This document shows, piece after piece, positions 9,229 through 17,595 of a DNA stretch of 64,000 nt. The stretch is taken from the NCBI GenBank assembly GCA_946621465.1, contig CAMOOO010000007.1:1-64000 (forward strand). Reading direction: 5' to 3'. This stretch comes from an uncultured Clostridia bacterium. GTDB lineage: Bacteria; Bacillota; Clostridia; Christensenellales; DTU072. The notes beneath the pieces are model-generated. The model was not told where the DNA came from. It saw nothing but the letters and a program-made list of their open reading frames with translations, and ran no database searches. A program made the position numbers and the translations under genes. Position 1 is the stretch's first letter. Each line of letters opens with the position of its first letter.

Positions 9229-9450
9229 TGTTACAATGTGCATATTTCCTCGATTAATGACCATTTGGGTACTCTTTTTGGGACATATGTACCATTGTGC
9301 AGAAAAAGCCCGATTCATAAACCTACAAACGAGCATATCATCATAAATCCAAGTAGATCGGATGCCAAGTCCAAAAGCTCTCTTGAAGGAATCGACTATT
9401 TATGGTTGCTTTTTATTCGGTTGCATATTATAATGAATGACGGAGATACT

Positions 9451-10392
9451 ATGGAGCAAACTATAGAACAAACAACGGAACAAACGTCCGTTCAAAAGAA
9501 AGGCAGACCGCCCAAAGCCCCGAGAGTGAAACATAAATCCAAATCAAGGAGAACTTTCGGCGCCTTTCTGTATGGTCTGGTTCACTACAACACCGGGACA
9601 ACGCCCCGTGTGTGGGAACTGGACTTATTCCGCGGCGCGCTTATGCTCTTCGTCACACTTGACCACGTTGTAAACTTCGGGTTCATGCTCGGTTTTTTTG
9701 ATTTCCGTACGCCGGAAATGATATGGTTTGCCGATAACGTCCTTCGCCCCTACCTCAACAGTAGTTTTCGCGTAGGGATACAGCCTTTTGGATTGTTTAT
9801 CTTTTCTTTTTTGTCCGGAATAAGCTGTTCACTTGCCAAAAGCAGTCTGAAACGCAGTATAAAAATGGTGATCCTTTGCGCCGTCTATATGGGCGTTTTT
9901 GCCCTGCTGCACGTTCTTATGCCAAACGTCGTCACCAGCTACTATATCTTTAATATCATCAACGTGCTGACTATATGTATCCTCTTGTGGCAGTTCTTTG
10001 AACTGATAAAATGCCCCGACTGGATACGAACCCTACTGGGACTCGTTATCGGCGCGGTCGGACTAACCTATTATTATTCCTTCTTCGTGCGCGGCAACAG
10101 CAATATTACCAACGACTTGGTTTCCTTACTCGTCTACAACAGACACGCTCTGGATATCGTACAGAATTTTGAGCCGCTCTTTCCGCATATGGGATTCTTT
10201 TTACTGGGCGGCGTCCTGGGTAAAATGCTGTACGCGGATAAAAAGACGAAGACCAAATCGGAAGTTTGCATTAAACCGCTCCTTCCGCTGGCAACGATGG
10301 GTAAAAACTCCCTCGTCACATATCTTTTCTTGCCCGTTATAATCCTGGGCAGTATCTTTATCATAGAAAAAATCGTTTGGTTCTTTATCTGA
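9451..10392 (+). CDS. HGSNAT/DUF1624-like membrane acyltransferase
   Basis: A 313-residue membrane protein of the heparan-alpha-glucosaminide N-acetyltransferase-like family. It shows the family opening ELDLFRGALMLFVTLDHVVN (from about residue 56), the HxG/FLSGISCSLAKSSLKRS loop (about 130-150), and 7-9 hydrophobic helices. Relatives move acyl groups from acyl-CoA across the membrane to sugars; the acceptor here is unknown. The start is chosen at 9451 because GGAG lies 6 nt upstream; a longer frame back to 9130 would run through the promoter region. The N-terminal 50 residues are hydrophilic and hold KKGRPPKAPR, which looks like an AT-hook and is unusual for this family. A terminator follows at 10426-10450. 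Confidence 0.75.
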   Translation: MEQTIEQTTEQTSVQKKGRPPKAPRVKHKSKSRRTFGAFLYGLVHYNTGTTPRVWELDLFRGALMLFVTLDHVVNFGFMLGFFDFRTPEMIWFADNVLRPYLNSSFRVGIQPFGLFIFSFLSGISCSLAKSSLKRSIKMVILCAVYMGVFALLHVLMPNVVTSYYIFNIINVLTICILLWQFFELIKCPDWIRTLLGLVIGAVGLTYYYSFFVRGNSNITNDLVSLLVYNRHALDIVQNFEPLFPHMGFFLLGGVLGKMLYADKKTKTKSEVCIKPLLPLATMGKNSLVTYLFLPVIILGSIFIIEKIVWFFI

Positions 10393-10425
10393 TTTCTATC
10401 ATTTTTAAATATAAAACGATACTTT

Positions 10426-10450
10426 AAGACGAGATTACCTCGTCTTTTTT
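10426..10450 (+). terminator. Intrinsic terminator
   Basis: Perfect 8-bp stem AAGACGAG/CTCGTCTT with a 5-nt loop and T tail, 33 bp past the acyltransferase stop. Confidence 0.9.
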
Positions 10451-10529
10451 ATGCTGAAAATGTATTTTTTTATCTGTCTATTCACAAAGAAAAAAAGAAA
10501 AAATAAATAATTTATTTTTACTGCCGCTA

Positions 10530-10558
10530 TTGACAGGGGCATAAATACATGGTAAAAT
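10530..10558 (+). promoter_or_regulatory. Promoter of the paralogous membrane-protein pair
   Basis: TTGACA (10530-10535), 17 nt, TAAAAT (10553-10558). AAGGAG at 10581-10586 gives 6-nt spacing to the ATG at 10593. Confidence 0.8.
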
Positions 10559-10592
10559 GTGTTTATAATAGTATATTATCAAGGAGAGAACT

Positions 10593-11387
10593 ATGGTCAA
10601 CGAGTACTTAACAAGGGCATATGACACAAAAGTCATCTTTCGTGAACTCCTTTGTTTTTATGCACCTTTTGGCTGGGTCCCCGTCAAAGAGAACAGAGCA
10701 CCCAACCCCAATCCGCCCGTACATAAGATGTACGACGGCAATACCGTTTGGAGCATGGAGAAGCAGGACTACGTCTCCGATTACGACGTAGGTCGCAAGC
10801 GCAGTGAAAAAATCGTTGTTAAACGCAACACCAAATTCACTCGCAACAACCGTCTCATGACGGAAGAAGCCCTGATGGAATATCATCTCCGTTGGCGGTA
10901 CTGGTTCTATCCTCGTTGCAATAAACTCCGTTTGATAAATCGTTGCCGTCCCTTCTGGGGAATCCTCTGGGCAGTCATGTTCCTTGTTTGCCTCTTCTTA
11001 CATCTCACATTCGTCCTTGGCAATCCCGAATCCACTATGCCTGTAGAATTGTTTGCCGGCATGTACGATTCCATCTATAACGGAATGGCAACAAGCAGCA
11101 GCGAGTTTGTGAGCGGCACCCTCTTCGATATCACCCATTACGGTTCCTTTATCTTAGGCGCATTCAACTTTATCATGTTGGTATATCAGCTTTTTTCCAA
11201 CAGAACGTTAAAGAAAAACACCGAGCGCATTATTGAATGTTGCGTAAACGGCAAAGCCATTGTCAAGGCAATGCAATACGAAGACATCACTCTGATGAAC
11301 GGACGTCAACGTCAACGTTACTACCAGGGTCAAGTCATTAACGAGGCAGCCCGTAATACCGGCGATCCGCTGTATTTCGGTTCATAG
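10593..11387 (+). CDS. Membrane protein of unknown family, paralogue A
   Basis: A 264-residue protein I cannot assign. It has a soluble N-terminal part (1-115), two hydrophobic helices (about 121-142 and 187-206), and a basic C-terminal tail. It is clearly related to the next gene. The start TRAYDTKVIFRELLCFYAPFGW matches SKRYDVKVVPRRYLHLYRCFGW, a middle block KIVVKRNTKF matches ELVAIQRNTKF, and the tail MNGRQRQRYYQGQVINEA matches MSQQQRQRYNQGRIISAA. The tight conservation of the two ends around variable membrane segments suggests both ends have partners in the cytoplasm. It is expressed from its own promoter and lies 20 nt before paralogue B. Confidence 0.8.
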   Translation: MVNEYLTRAYDTKVIFRELLCFYAPFGWVPVKENRAPNPNPPVHKMYDGNTVWSMEKQDYVSDYDVGRKRSEKIVVKRNTKFTRNNRLMTEEALMEYHLRWRYWFYPRCNKLRLINRCRPFWGILWAVMFLVCLFLHLTFVLGNPESTMPVELFAGMYDSIYNGMATSSSEFVSGTLFDITHYGSFILGAFNFIMLVYQLFSNRTLKKNTERIIECCVNGKAIVKAMQYEDITLMNGRQRQRYYQGQVINEAARNTGDPLYFGS

Positions 11388-11407
11388 AATACTATAGAAG
11401 GTAATTG

Positions 11408-12436
11408 ATGAGCAGATGGTCAAAAAGGTATGACGTAAAAGTCGTACCGCGCAGATACTTGCATTTGTATAGATGTTTTGGGTGGACGCCCACGACACCT
11501 ACTGCAATACCGCAATACGATTGGGAACGTAGAGGTCCCAACAATGCGGCTGCGTATACTTCTGCCGATATCTCCGCAAATCTGCAAGAATACGATGACC
11601 TCGGATTGCAAAGAAAAGAATTGGTTGCCATCCAAAGGAATACCAAATTCTATCAATATAAAAAGACCTATCCGAGGTTTTTCAAAGATGAAAAGCAATT
11701 TAATAAACTGATGGCAAAGTATACTGTCAGCAAAGGTAACAAAACCCGCGGTATACGTCAGTCGTTCAATATCGTGCGGAGAGTTTTGGATGCTATTTTT
11801 GCACTCGTATACATCGCGTTATTGGTCGGCGTAATACTCTTCAGAGATCAATTCGTTGATTATATTTCCAATCCGAATAGCACCGTCCTCGGTTTTCATA
11901 TCATTCCGGTACTTTTGGGTGCGATGGCACTATGCATGCTCGTACTGACCTTCCGGAAGTTATCCTTTGGAAAAAACCATTTTTATTACTCTGACATGGG
12001 CGGCAAAGAGGAAGACTTCCTCGTGCGTAAAAAACATAAGAAAATCGTTGTTTCCTTCCGTCAGTGGGAATTGTTGATTTTTGTAGCGATGTTCGCATTC
12101 TATGCGCTTCTTTCTGCCGAGATTATTAAGTTGGAGAATCCTTTTACGCTAGAACAATCAAAGGATACGCTCCTAAGATGCATTGCGCCTTTTACCATTC
12201 TCGCTATCATCGTTCACGTTTCGGCGATATTCACTTATAACCCCTATGCGTGGATCAAGGCACTGTGTTTGCAGGCTCGTCCCGTTACCAAACGGATACT
12301 TATGAGCGACGTGTCGATGATGAGCCAGCAACAACGGCAAAGATATAATCAAGGCAGGATTATCAGTGCGGCAGTGAATGATGCGCTGGAGAAACGGTCG
12401 CAGGGTATCAAGGAAGACTTCTACATCGGCTACTAG
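11408..12436 (+). CDS. Membrane protein of unknown family, paralogue B
   Basis: A 342-residue protein, paralogous to the preceding gene at the N-terminus (YDVKVV...FGW), in an RNTKF block and in the C-terminal QQRQRYNQGR motif. It has four likely transmembrane helices, at about 125-145, 157-180, 220-242 and 260-282. An AGAAGGT ribosome site precedes the ATG at 11408; an in-frame TTG one codon earlier is less likely. There are no catalytic motifs. The stop codon lies inside the left end of the triplicated terminator repeat that follows. The pair may form a complex, but that is inference. Confidence 0.8.
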   Translation: MSRWSKRYDVKVVPRRYLHLYRCFGWTPTTPTAIPQYDWERRGPNNAAAYTSADISANLQEYDDLGLQRKELVAIQRNTKFYQYKKTYPRFFKDEKQFNKLMAKYTVSKGNKTRGIRQSFNIVRRVLDAIFALVYIALLVGVILFRDQFVDYISNPNSTVLGFHIIPVLLGAMALCMLVLTFRKLSFGKNHFYYSDMGGKEEDFLVRKKHKKIVVSFRQWELLIFVAMFAFYALLSAEIIKLENPFTLEQSKDTLLRCIAPFTILAIIVHVSAIFTYNPYAWIKALCLQARPVTKRILMSDVSMMSQQQRQRYNQGRIISAAVNDALEKRSQGIKEDFYIGY

Positions 12437-12484
12437 AGAGTCAATGATGGGGAATTTACGTTCGTAAAACAGAAAACTAATGTA

Positions 12485-12513
12485 CCGAGAACGAATTGTT
12501 CTCGGTTTTTTTT
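12485..12513 (+). terminator. Intrinsic terminator, copy 1
   Basis: Eight-bp stem CCGAGAAC/GTTCTCGG, 5-nt loop and T8, 49 bp after the paralogue B stop. Confidence 0.92.
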
Positions 12514-12667
12514 ATGGATTATTATAATTATAATTTTACGAACTTCCGCAGAAGCTACACCAAGCAGTACGATGTACAGCATAGGTTTGCTGCCGCGGAA
12601 ACTTCCCTCATCATTGCCTCTCTATCTCTCCGGTGGGGAATTTACGTTCGTAAAATTAGATAATGTG

Positions 12668-12695
12668 CCGAGAACAAACTGTTCTCGGTTTTTTT
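12668..12695 (+). terminator. Intrinsic terminator, copy 2
   Basis: The same stem as copy 1 with loop AAACT and T7; part of the second tandem unit. Confidence 0.9.
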
Positions 12696-12852
12696 ATGGA
12701 TTATAATAATTATAATTTTACGAACTTCCGCAGAAGCTACACCAAGCAGTACGATGTACAGCATAGGTTTGCTGCCGCGGAAACTTCCCTCATCATTGCC
12801 TCTCTATCCATCCAGTGGGGAATTTACGTTCGTAAAACAAATAGATATTGTA

Positions 12853-12880
12853 CCGAGAACAAACTGTTCTCGGTTTTTTT
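12853..12880 (+). terminator. Intrinsic terminator, copy 3
   Basis: The same stem and loop as copy 2 with T7; part of the truncated third unit. Confidence 0.9.
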
Positions 12881-12935
12881 AAGGATTATACAGATCAAGG
12901 ATATTTAATAATTATACTATCTAAAATGGAAAAAA

Positions 12936-13297
12936 CCCCATAAAGCGAATGCTTCATGGGGAAAAGGCGGAGCCTATCAAACAGAGCATAATTACGAATA
13001 GTAATTTGCCGAAAAGATAGTGCGAACGCCGCGGAAAGTGGAATTGAGGATAAAAGATTATATTTAATAATTGTGAAAGTTTTTTGGAAAGTGGGGACGA
13101 CGCGTTAAGCTGACAGCACAGTGCGCTGTCAGTAGCCAAAGTCGGAAGTAATCTATGATTACGACCAGAGACGCAGCCGGAACCGGCGAGTACGAGAGAG
13201 CGGCGTCGCGCTCATTTTATTTCTCTTGCTTCATTCTTTGCAAGAGAAAGTTTTATTCGGTTCCGCCTTTTCCCCATCAATCATACGCTTGATGGGG
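12936..13297. other. Large multi-hairpin element (structured RNA or palindromic mobile repeat)
   Basis: A 17-position inverted repeat with one mismatch, GGGGAAAAGGCGGAGCC (12958-12974) against GGTTCCGCCTTTTCCCC (13259-13275), encloses about 285 bp. Each end carries its own hairpin (12936-12961 and 13272-13297). Inside are an 8-bp hairpin with loop ACAGTGC (13110-13132) and a 10-bp hairpin (13220-13249). No protein frame is convincing. The opening hairpin plus the GAAAGGCG-type arm is similar to the repeats at 674-984, so it is probably a member of the same family. Confidence 0.6.
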
Positions 13298-13302
13298 TAC
13301 CT

Positions 13303-13414
13303 GTGTTCTTTTGCCGAAAAAGGTTGTCGCCCCCGAAAACTCAATTAGCATAAAGTTTTTGTAAAAGAGAACACGAGAGGAAGAAACTTTTTGTCGAAAA
13401 AGGTTTTCCTCTCG
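13303..13414 (-). terminator. Stacked hairpins at the end of the glycogen operon
   Basis: The hairpin 13374-13414 pairs CGAGAGGAA with TTCCTCTCG and continues inward through AAACTTTTT/AAAAAGGTTT. Read on the minus strand it ends 22 bp past the amylase stop and is followed by TGTTCTCTTTT. A second inverted repeat (13303-13312 with 13363-13374) overlaps it. It is a likely end of the seven-gene glycogen transcript, although the T tract is weak. Confidence 0.55.
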
Positions 13415-13435
13415 CGATATATTCTTATAAAAATA

Positions 13436-15154
13436 TTATTCTATAATTTCAAAACTTGCATCGGGATGGACGCGGAGGACGAGTTTACCGCGGGTAATGG
13501 TGACGGTAGCCCCGTCGGTGGAAATATTACAGTGTCCGATGAACTGCTTGCGGTATTTATTACGCAGTGCGCCGAGCCTGCGATAGTGTGCGAGAATCTC
13601 CGTATCCATATTATCCCAGGGGAAAGTGCGGCGATTAAAGGGGTCTTCAAAACCTTGCATTCCCACTTCGTCCCCGTAATAAACAGAGGGTACCCCGGGC
13701 AGGAAGAATTGCAGACTGGCGGCGGCAAGCAGCCGCTTTTTACCGAGATTGTATTCGTCCTTCGTCAGGCGATATTTTTTGCGTTCTTCTTTACTCCCCG
13801 GTTGGATTGCACCGGATAGGACGTTGATTGCACGAACGGTATCGTGACTTCCTAAAAGCGTCATGCAGCAGTCGAGCGCGAACTCGGGGTAGTTTTCGGC
13901 AAGGTCGTTTATGGTATTTACAAACGCGTTCCCGTCTCCCGACAGCATATATTTAAGAATGGCGTCTTTGTAGACGTAGTTCATAACCCCGTCCAGTTGA
14001 TCGCCCTGAAAATACCTGCGCTCCTCGCCGTAGCTAACTTTGGTGCTGGCGTCTTCCCACACTTCACCGATGACAACGGCGTCCTCGTCCGCCGTTTTTA
14101 TAGCGGTGCGGATATTGTCGATAAAGATATCCGACAACTCGTCCACAACGTCCAGACGCCATCCGCGTACGCCCTTTTTCGTCCACTTTTTGAGGACTTT
14201 TTCTTCTATCATTTTTTGATAGCCGACGGCATCGCGCGCAATGGTCGGAACGCAACCGATCCCCCACCAACAATTGTACACGTCGGGGAACTGCTCAAAT
14301 GTATACCAGTCGTAATAGGGACTGGCAGGCCCCTGGTATGCGCCGATAACGGGGAAATTCTTTTCACGATTGAAATAAATACTATCTGAACCGGTATGAT
14401 TGAATACGCCGTCCAGAATGACCGCCATGCCGGCTTTATCCGCTTCGGCAATCAATTTTTCCAGCCCACGATCGCCGCCAAGCATTTCTTCCACTTCGGA
14501 ATAATCGGCGGTGTCATAGCGGTGGTTACTGTTGCTTTTAAATACGGGCGAGAGGTACAATGCCGTAACTCCGAGGCTCTTTAAGTAATCCAACTTGCCG
14601 ATGATCCCGGCAAAGTTCCCACCGAAGAAATCGTCGGCGCGGTAAACGCCGTCGGGGCCGACGTCGCCTACTTCTTCTCCCCATTCTTTGAGGACGCCCA
14701 CGCGCGGTTTAATGACCTTTCCGGCTTTGGCAAAGCGATCGCAAAAGATATGATAGACCACGCCGCCTTTGAAATAATCGGGAGTGGCAAAAGAACTTTT
14801 GTAGACGGACAGTTGCCACTCGGGCAACCAGTCGCCGGTAATCAGCTTGCCCTCGGCATCACGGCCGCAGAACAGTATTCCACCGCCGGGCAGATACACC
14901 TCGAACCGGTAATAATAGGTGCCTTCGCGTTCGATAAAGAACTCACAGGCGTACTCGTCGAATGCGTCTTTTCGGCTCTGCAAAGAAAAATCAAAGCGCA
15001 TGGTATGCTCGTGCCTCCGCACGAAAACGGAAACGCCGGTCGCTCCGATATGCTCGGCAACCAGTATACGCAAATATACCTTTTGACGGGTGCTGACCGC
15101 GCCAAAAGGTATTTTGTAAAGGGTGTTTCTTGAATCAAAAAGGATATCAGTCAT
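13436..15154 (-). CDS. GH13 alpha-amylase / neopullulanase-type glucosidase
   Basis: A 572-residue cytoplasmic enzyme without a signal peptide. An N-terminal beta-sandwich typical of cyclomaltodextrinase/neopullulanase types (about 1-115) precedes the TIM barrel. The conserved GH13 regions are all present: DGVFNHTG (248-255), GWRLDVVDE with the nucleophile D335, VIGEVWED with the acid/base E364, and LLGSHDT with D438. It should cut alpha-1,4 (and perhaps alpha-1,6) links in glycogen limit dextrins or maltodextrins. The start overlaps the last 8 bases of glgP, so translation is coupled. It is the last gene of the glycogen operon and supplies hydrolytic breakdown next to phosphorolysis by GlgP. 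Confidence 0.93.
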   Translation of the reverse strand: MTDILFDSRNTLYKIPFGAVSTRQKVYLRILVAEHIGATGVSVFVRRHEHTMRFDFSLQSRKDAFDEYACEFFIEREGTYYYRFEVYLPGGGILFCGRDAEGKLITGDWLPEWQLSVYKSSFATPDYFKGGVVYHIFCDRFAKAGKVIKPRVGVLKEWGEEVGDVGPDGVYRADDFFGGNFAGIIGKLDYLKSLGVTALYLSPVFKSNSNHRYDTADYSEVEEMLGGDRGLEKLIAEADKAGMAVILDGVFNHTGSDSIYFNREKNFPVIGAYQGPASPYYDWYTFEQFPDVYNCWWGIGCVPTIARDAVGYQKMIEEKVLKKWTKKGVRGWRLDVVDELSDIFIDNIRTAIKTADEDAVVIGEVWEDASTKVSYGEERRYFQGDQLDGVMNYVYKDAILKYMLSGDGNAFVNTINDLAENYPEFALDCCMTLLGSHDTVRAINVLSGAIQPGSKEERKKYRLTKDEYNLGKKRLLAAASLQFFLPGVPSVYYGDEVGMQGFEDPFNRRTFPWDNMDTEILAHYRRLGALRNKYRKQFIGHCNISTDGATVTITRGKLVLRVHPDASFEIIE

Positions 15155-17570
15155 CGACTTTCGTTAAATTCCAAATACGCGTGGCGTATTCCTCTACGCT
15201 TCTGTCGGCAGCGAAGAATCCGGCCTTTGCAATGTTGACCAGGCTCATTCTCCCGAAGCGATACTTGTCGAGGTATGCGGCGTTGACGCGCACCTGCGCA
15301 TCACAGTAGGACGCGAAGTCCGCAAGGCACAGATAGGGATCTGCCACGCCGTTTCTGCCGATGGTAAGAGCGTCTGCGATCTCGCTGAAATTGACACCGC
15401 CGATGCCCGAACGCATAGCGTCGATAATGGCTTTTATACGACGATCGGTCGCATAGTAAGAGGTGGGGTTGTACCCTTCTCTGACCAGTTTATTGACTTC
15501 CTCCGTCAACAGACCGAAGATAAAGATGTTCTCGTCGCCCACTCTCTCGTGGATCTCTACGTTAGCTCCGTCCATTGTTCCCAAAGTTACGGCGCCGTTG
15601 ATCATAAACTTCATATTGCCCGTTCCGCTCGCCTCTTTTCCGGCAATGGAGATCTGCTCGGAAATTTCACTCGCCGGCATGATGATCTCGGCTAAGGAAA
15701 CACGGTAGTTCTCCAAAAATACCACTTTAATCTTGCCTTTTATGGTCGGGTCGTTGTTGACGACTTCACCAATGGTGCAGATGAGACGAATGATTTGTTT
15801 CGCCATATAGTAGCTGCCGGCGGCCTTTGCGCCGAAGATAAAGGTGCGCGGTACGATGTCCAGATTGGGATCGGCCTTTAAGCGGTTATAAAGGTCTAAA
15901 ATGTGCAGGACGTTTAATAGTTGCCGTTTATATTCGTGCAGACGTTTCACCTGTACGTCGAAGATACTGTTCGGGTCCACGATAACGCCGTTTTCCTTTT
16001 CGATGTATGCCGCAAGGCGCGCCTTGTTCTGTTTTTTGATTTCAAACAGCTTATCAATAACGTCGTGATTGTTTTGATATTTCAGTAAGTTTTCCAGCGT
16101 TTCCGGCTCTTTTTTCCAGCCGTCGCCGATAAGGTCGTGTAATAGCGCAGACAAACCGGGGTTGGCTTCTCCAACCCATCTGCGGTGAGTGATACCGTTG
16201 GTCACGTTGGTGAACTTTTCCGGGGCGACCTTGTAGTAGTCGGCAAAGATATCGTTAATAAGGATGTTGCTGTGCAGCTGCGACACGCCGTTGACGGTAT
16301 GGGAGGCTGCCAGTGCCAAGTTCGCCATGCGGATAACTCCGTCACTCATAATGGCGTTTTGGGATATTTTATCCCAGCATTCGGGATACACTTTCCAAAG
16401 TTCCGAACAGAAACGTTGGTTGATTTCGTTGACGATCTGGAAAATACGCGGCAGTAAAGACTTAAAGAGGTCCTGCGGCCAGACTTCCAACGCTTCGCTC
16501 ATAACGGTGTGGTTGGTATAGGAAATGGTCTCGGTGATGATCTTCCAGGCGTCGTCCCAGGAATAGCCGTACTCGTCAAGGAGGATACGCATCAATTCCG
16601 GAATGCAAAGGGTGGGGTGAGTATCGTTGATATGGATAGCCACTTTTTCACTGAGATTATCTAAAGAACGATTGTATTTGAGGTGCTTTTTCAGGATGCT
16701 CTGGATGCTGGCGCTGACGAAGAAGTATTGCTGACGCAAGCGGAGAGATTTACCCTCGTAGTGGTTGTCGGCAGGATAGAGGACTTTACTGATGGACTCC
16801 GCCATAGCTTTTGCCTCGATCGCCTTGACGTACTCGCCGCGCGAGAACATCTGCATATCCAATTCCTGCGGGGCGCGTGCGCTCCAAAGGCGGAGGGTGT
16901 TGACCGCGTCGCAGTCGTACCCGGTGATATTCATGTCGTAGGGAACCGCCAAAATGGTGGTAGCGCCTACCTGGTGGCATTTCAGATTACCCGTCGACCA
17001 GTCTTCTTCTATGTGACCGCCGAACTTAACTTCGAAGGTGTCGTCCTGTCTGGGGTTGAGCCACACGTCGCCCTCTTTCAGCCACTCGTCGGGCATTTCC
17101 ATTTGCCAACCGTCAACGATACGCTGTTTAAAGATACCGTAGTCGTAGCGAATGGAGAAACCGCCTGCGGCGTATCCGCGAGAAGTAAGGCTATCCATGT
17201 AGGCGGCAGCCAGTCTCCCCAAACCGCCGTTACCAAGTCCGGCGTCCGGTTCTATCTCCATAAGGGCGTTCATATCGAATCCCATTTCTTTTACCGCAGC
17301 CGTTGCCTGCTCCAGCCATCCGCAGTTATACAGGTGGTTACGCAGCGACCGTCCGAGCAAAAACTCCATGGACATATAGTAGACCTGTTTTACCCCTTGT
17401 TGACGGACTTTCTTTTTGAAGTTGGTCCGTTTTTCCGTTGTCAATCCTTTTACGACCAGGCACACTGCCCGATACATCATGCGTTCGCTCGCCTCATCGT
17501 ATTTGACACCGAAGGTCTTTGATAATTGTTCCTCAATGAGGTTTTTGAACTGTTTCTTTGTTAATTCCAT
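15147..17570 (-). CDS. glgP: Glycogen/maltodextrin phosphorylase (GT35)
   Basis: An 807-residue enzyme of full family length that releases glucose-1-phosphate from non-reducing ends of glycogen. Visible landmarks are YMSMEFLLGRSLRNHL and EPDAGLGNGGLGRLAAAYMDS in the N-terminal half, VAIHINDTHPTL, and the pyridoxal-phosphate region EASGTGNMKFMINGA with its lysine, followed by GTMDGANVEI. It acts in the cytoplasm. It lies 25 nt after glgA and overlaps the amylase start by 8 bases, so one transcript carries both synthesis and breakdown of glycogen. Confidence 0.97.
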   Translation of the reverse strand: MELTKKQFKNLIEEQLSKTFGVKYDEASERMMYRAVCLVVKGLTTEKRTNFKKKVRQQGVKQVYYMSMEFLLGRSLRNHLYNCGWLEQATAAVKEMGFDMNALMEIEPDAGLGNGGLGRLAAAYMDSLTSRGYAAGGFSIRYDYGIFKQRIVDGWQMEMPDEWLKEGDVWLNPRQDDTFEVKFGGHIEEDWSTGNLKCHQVGATTILAVPYDMNITGYDCDAVNTLRLWSARAPQELDMQMFSRGEYVKAIEAKAMAESISKVLYPADNHYEGKSLRLRQQYFFVSASIQSILKKHLKYNRSLDNLSEKVAIHINDTHPTLCIPELMRILLDEYGYSWDDAWKIITETISYTNHTVMSEALEVWPQDLFKSLLPRIFQIVNEINQRFCSELWKVYPECWDKISQNAIMSDGVIRMANLALAASHTVNGVSQLHSNILINDIFADYYKVAPEKFTNVTNGITHRRWVGEANPGLSALLHDLIGDGWKKEPETLENLLKYQNNHDVIDKLFEIKKQNKARLAAYIEKENGVIVDPNSIFDVQVKRLHEYKRQLLNVLHILDLYNRLKADPNLDIVPRTFIFGAKAAGSYYMAKQIIRLICTIGEVVNNDPTIKGKIKVVFLENYRVSLAEIIMPASEISEQISIAGKEASGTGNMKFMINGAVTLGTMDGANVEIHERVGDENIFIFGLLTEEVNKLVREGYNPTSYYATDRRIKAIIDAMRSGIGGVNFSEIADALTIGRNGVADPYLCLADFASYCDAQVRVNAAYLDKYRFGRMSLVNIAKAGFFAADRSVEEYATRIWNLTKVDD

Positions 17571-17595
17571 ATCTGTTCCTTTTTACTGTTCTGAA

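Larger units (their letters stand above)
12449..12882. repeat. Two and a third tandem copies of a terminator-bearing unit
   Basis: Units begin with GGGGAATTTACGTTCGTAAAA at 12449, 12635 and 12817 (periods 186 and 182 bp). Each carries the same strong terminator, and the first two go on to a short frame starting ATGGATTAT at 12514 (49 codons) and 12696 (70 codons). Those frames encode SYTKQYDVQHRFAAAETS, which resembles the YDxK N-terminus of the two upstream paralogues. Unit 1 is flanked by an imperfect inverted repeat, GAGAGTCAATGATGGGGAA near the gene stop and TTCCCTCATCATTGCCTCTC at 12603-12622. The short frames have no ribosome sites and are probably not translated. Confidence 0.8.

Noticed and set aside
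16683..17522. 279-codon plus-strand frame opposite glgP
   Set aside because: Shadow frame within a conserved enzyme gene; no family resemblance and no ribosome site.
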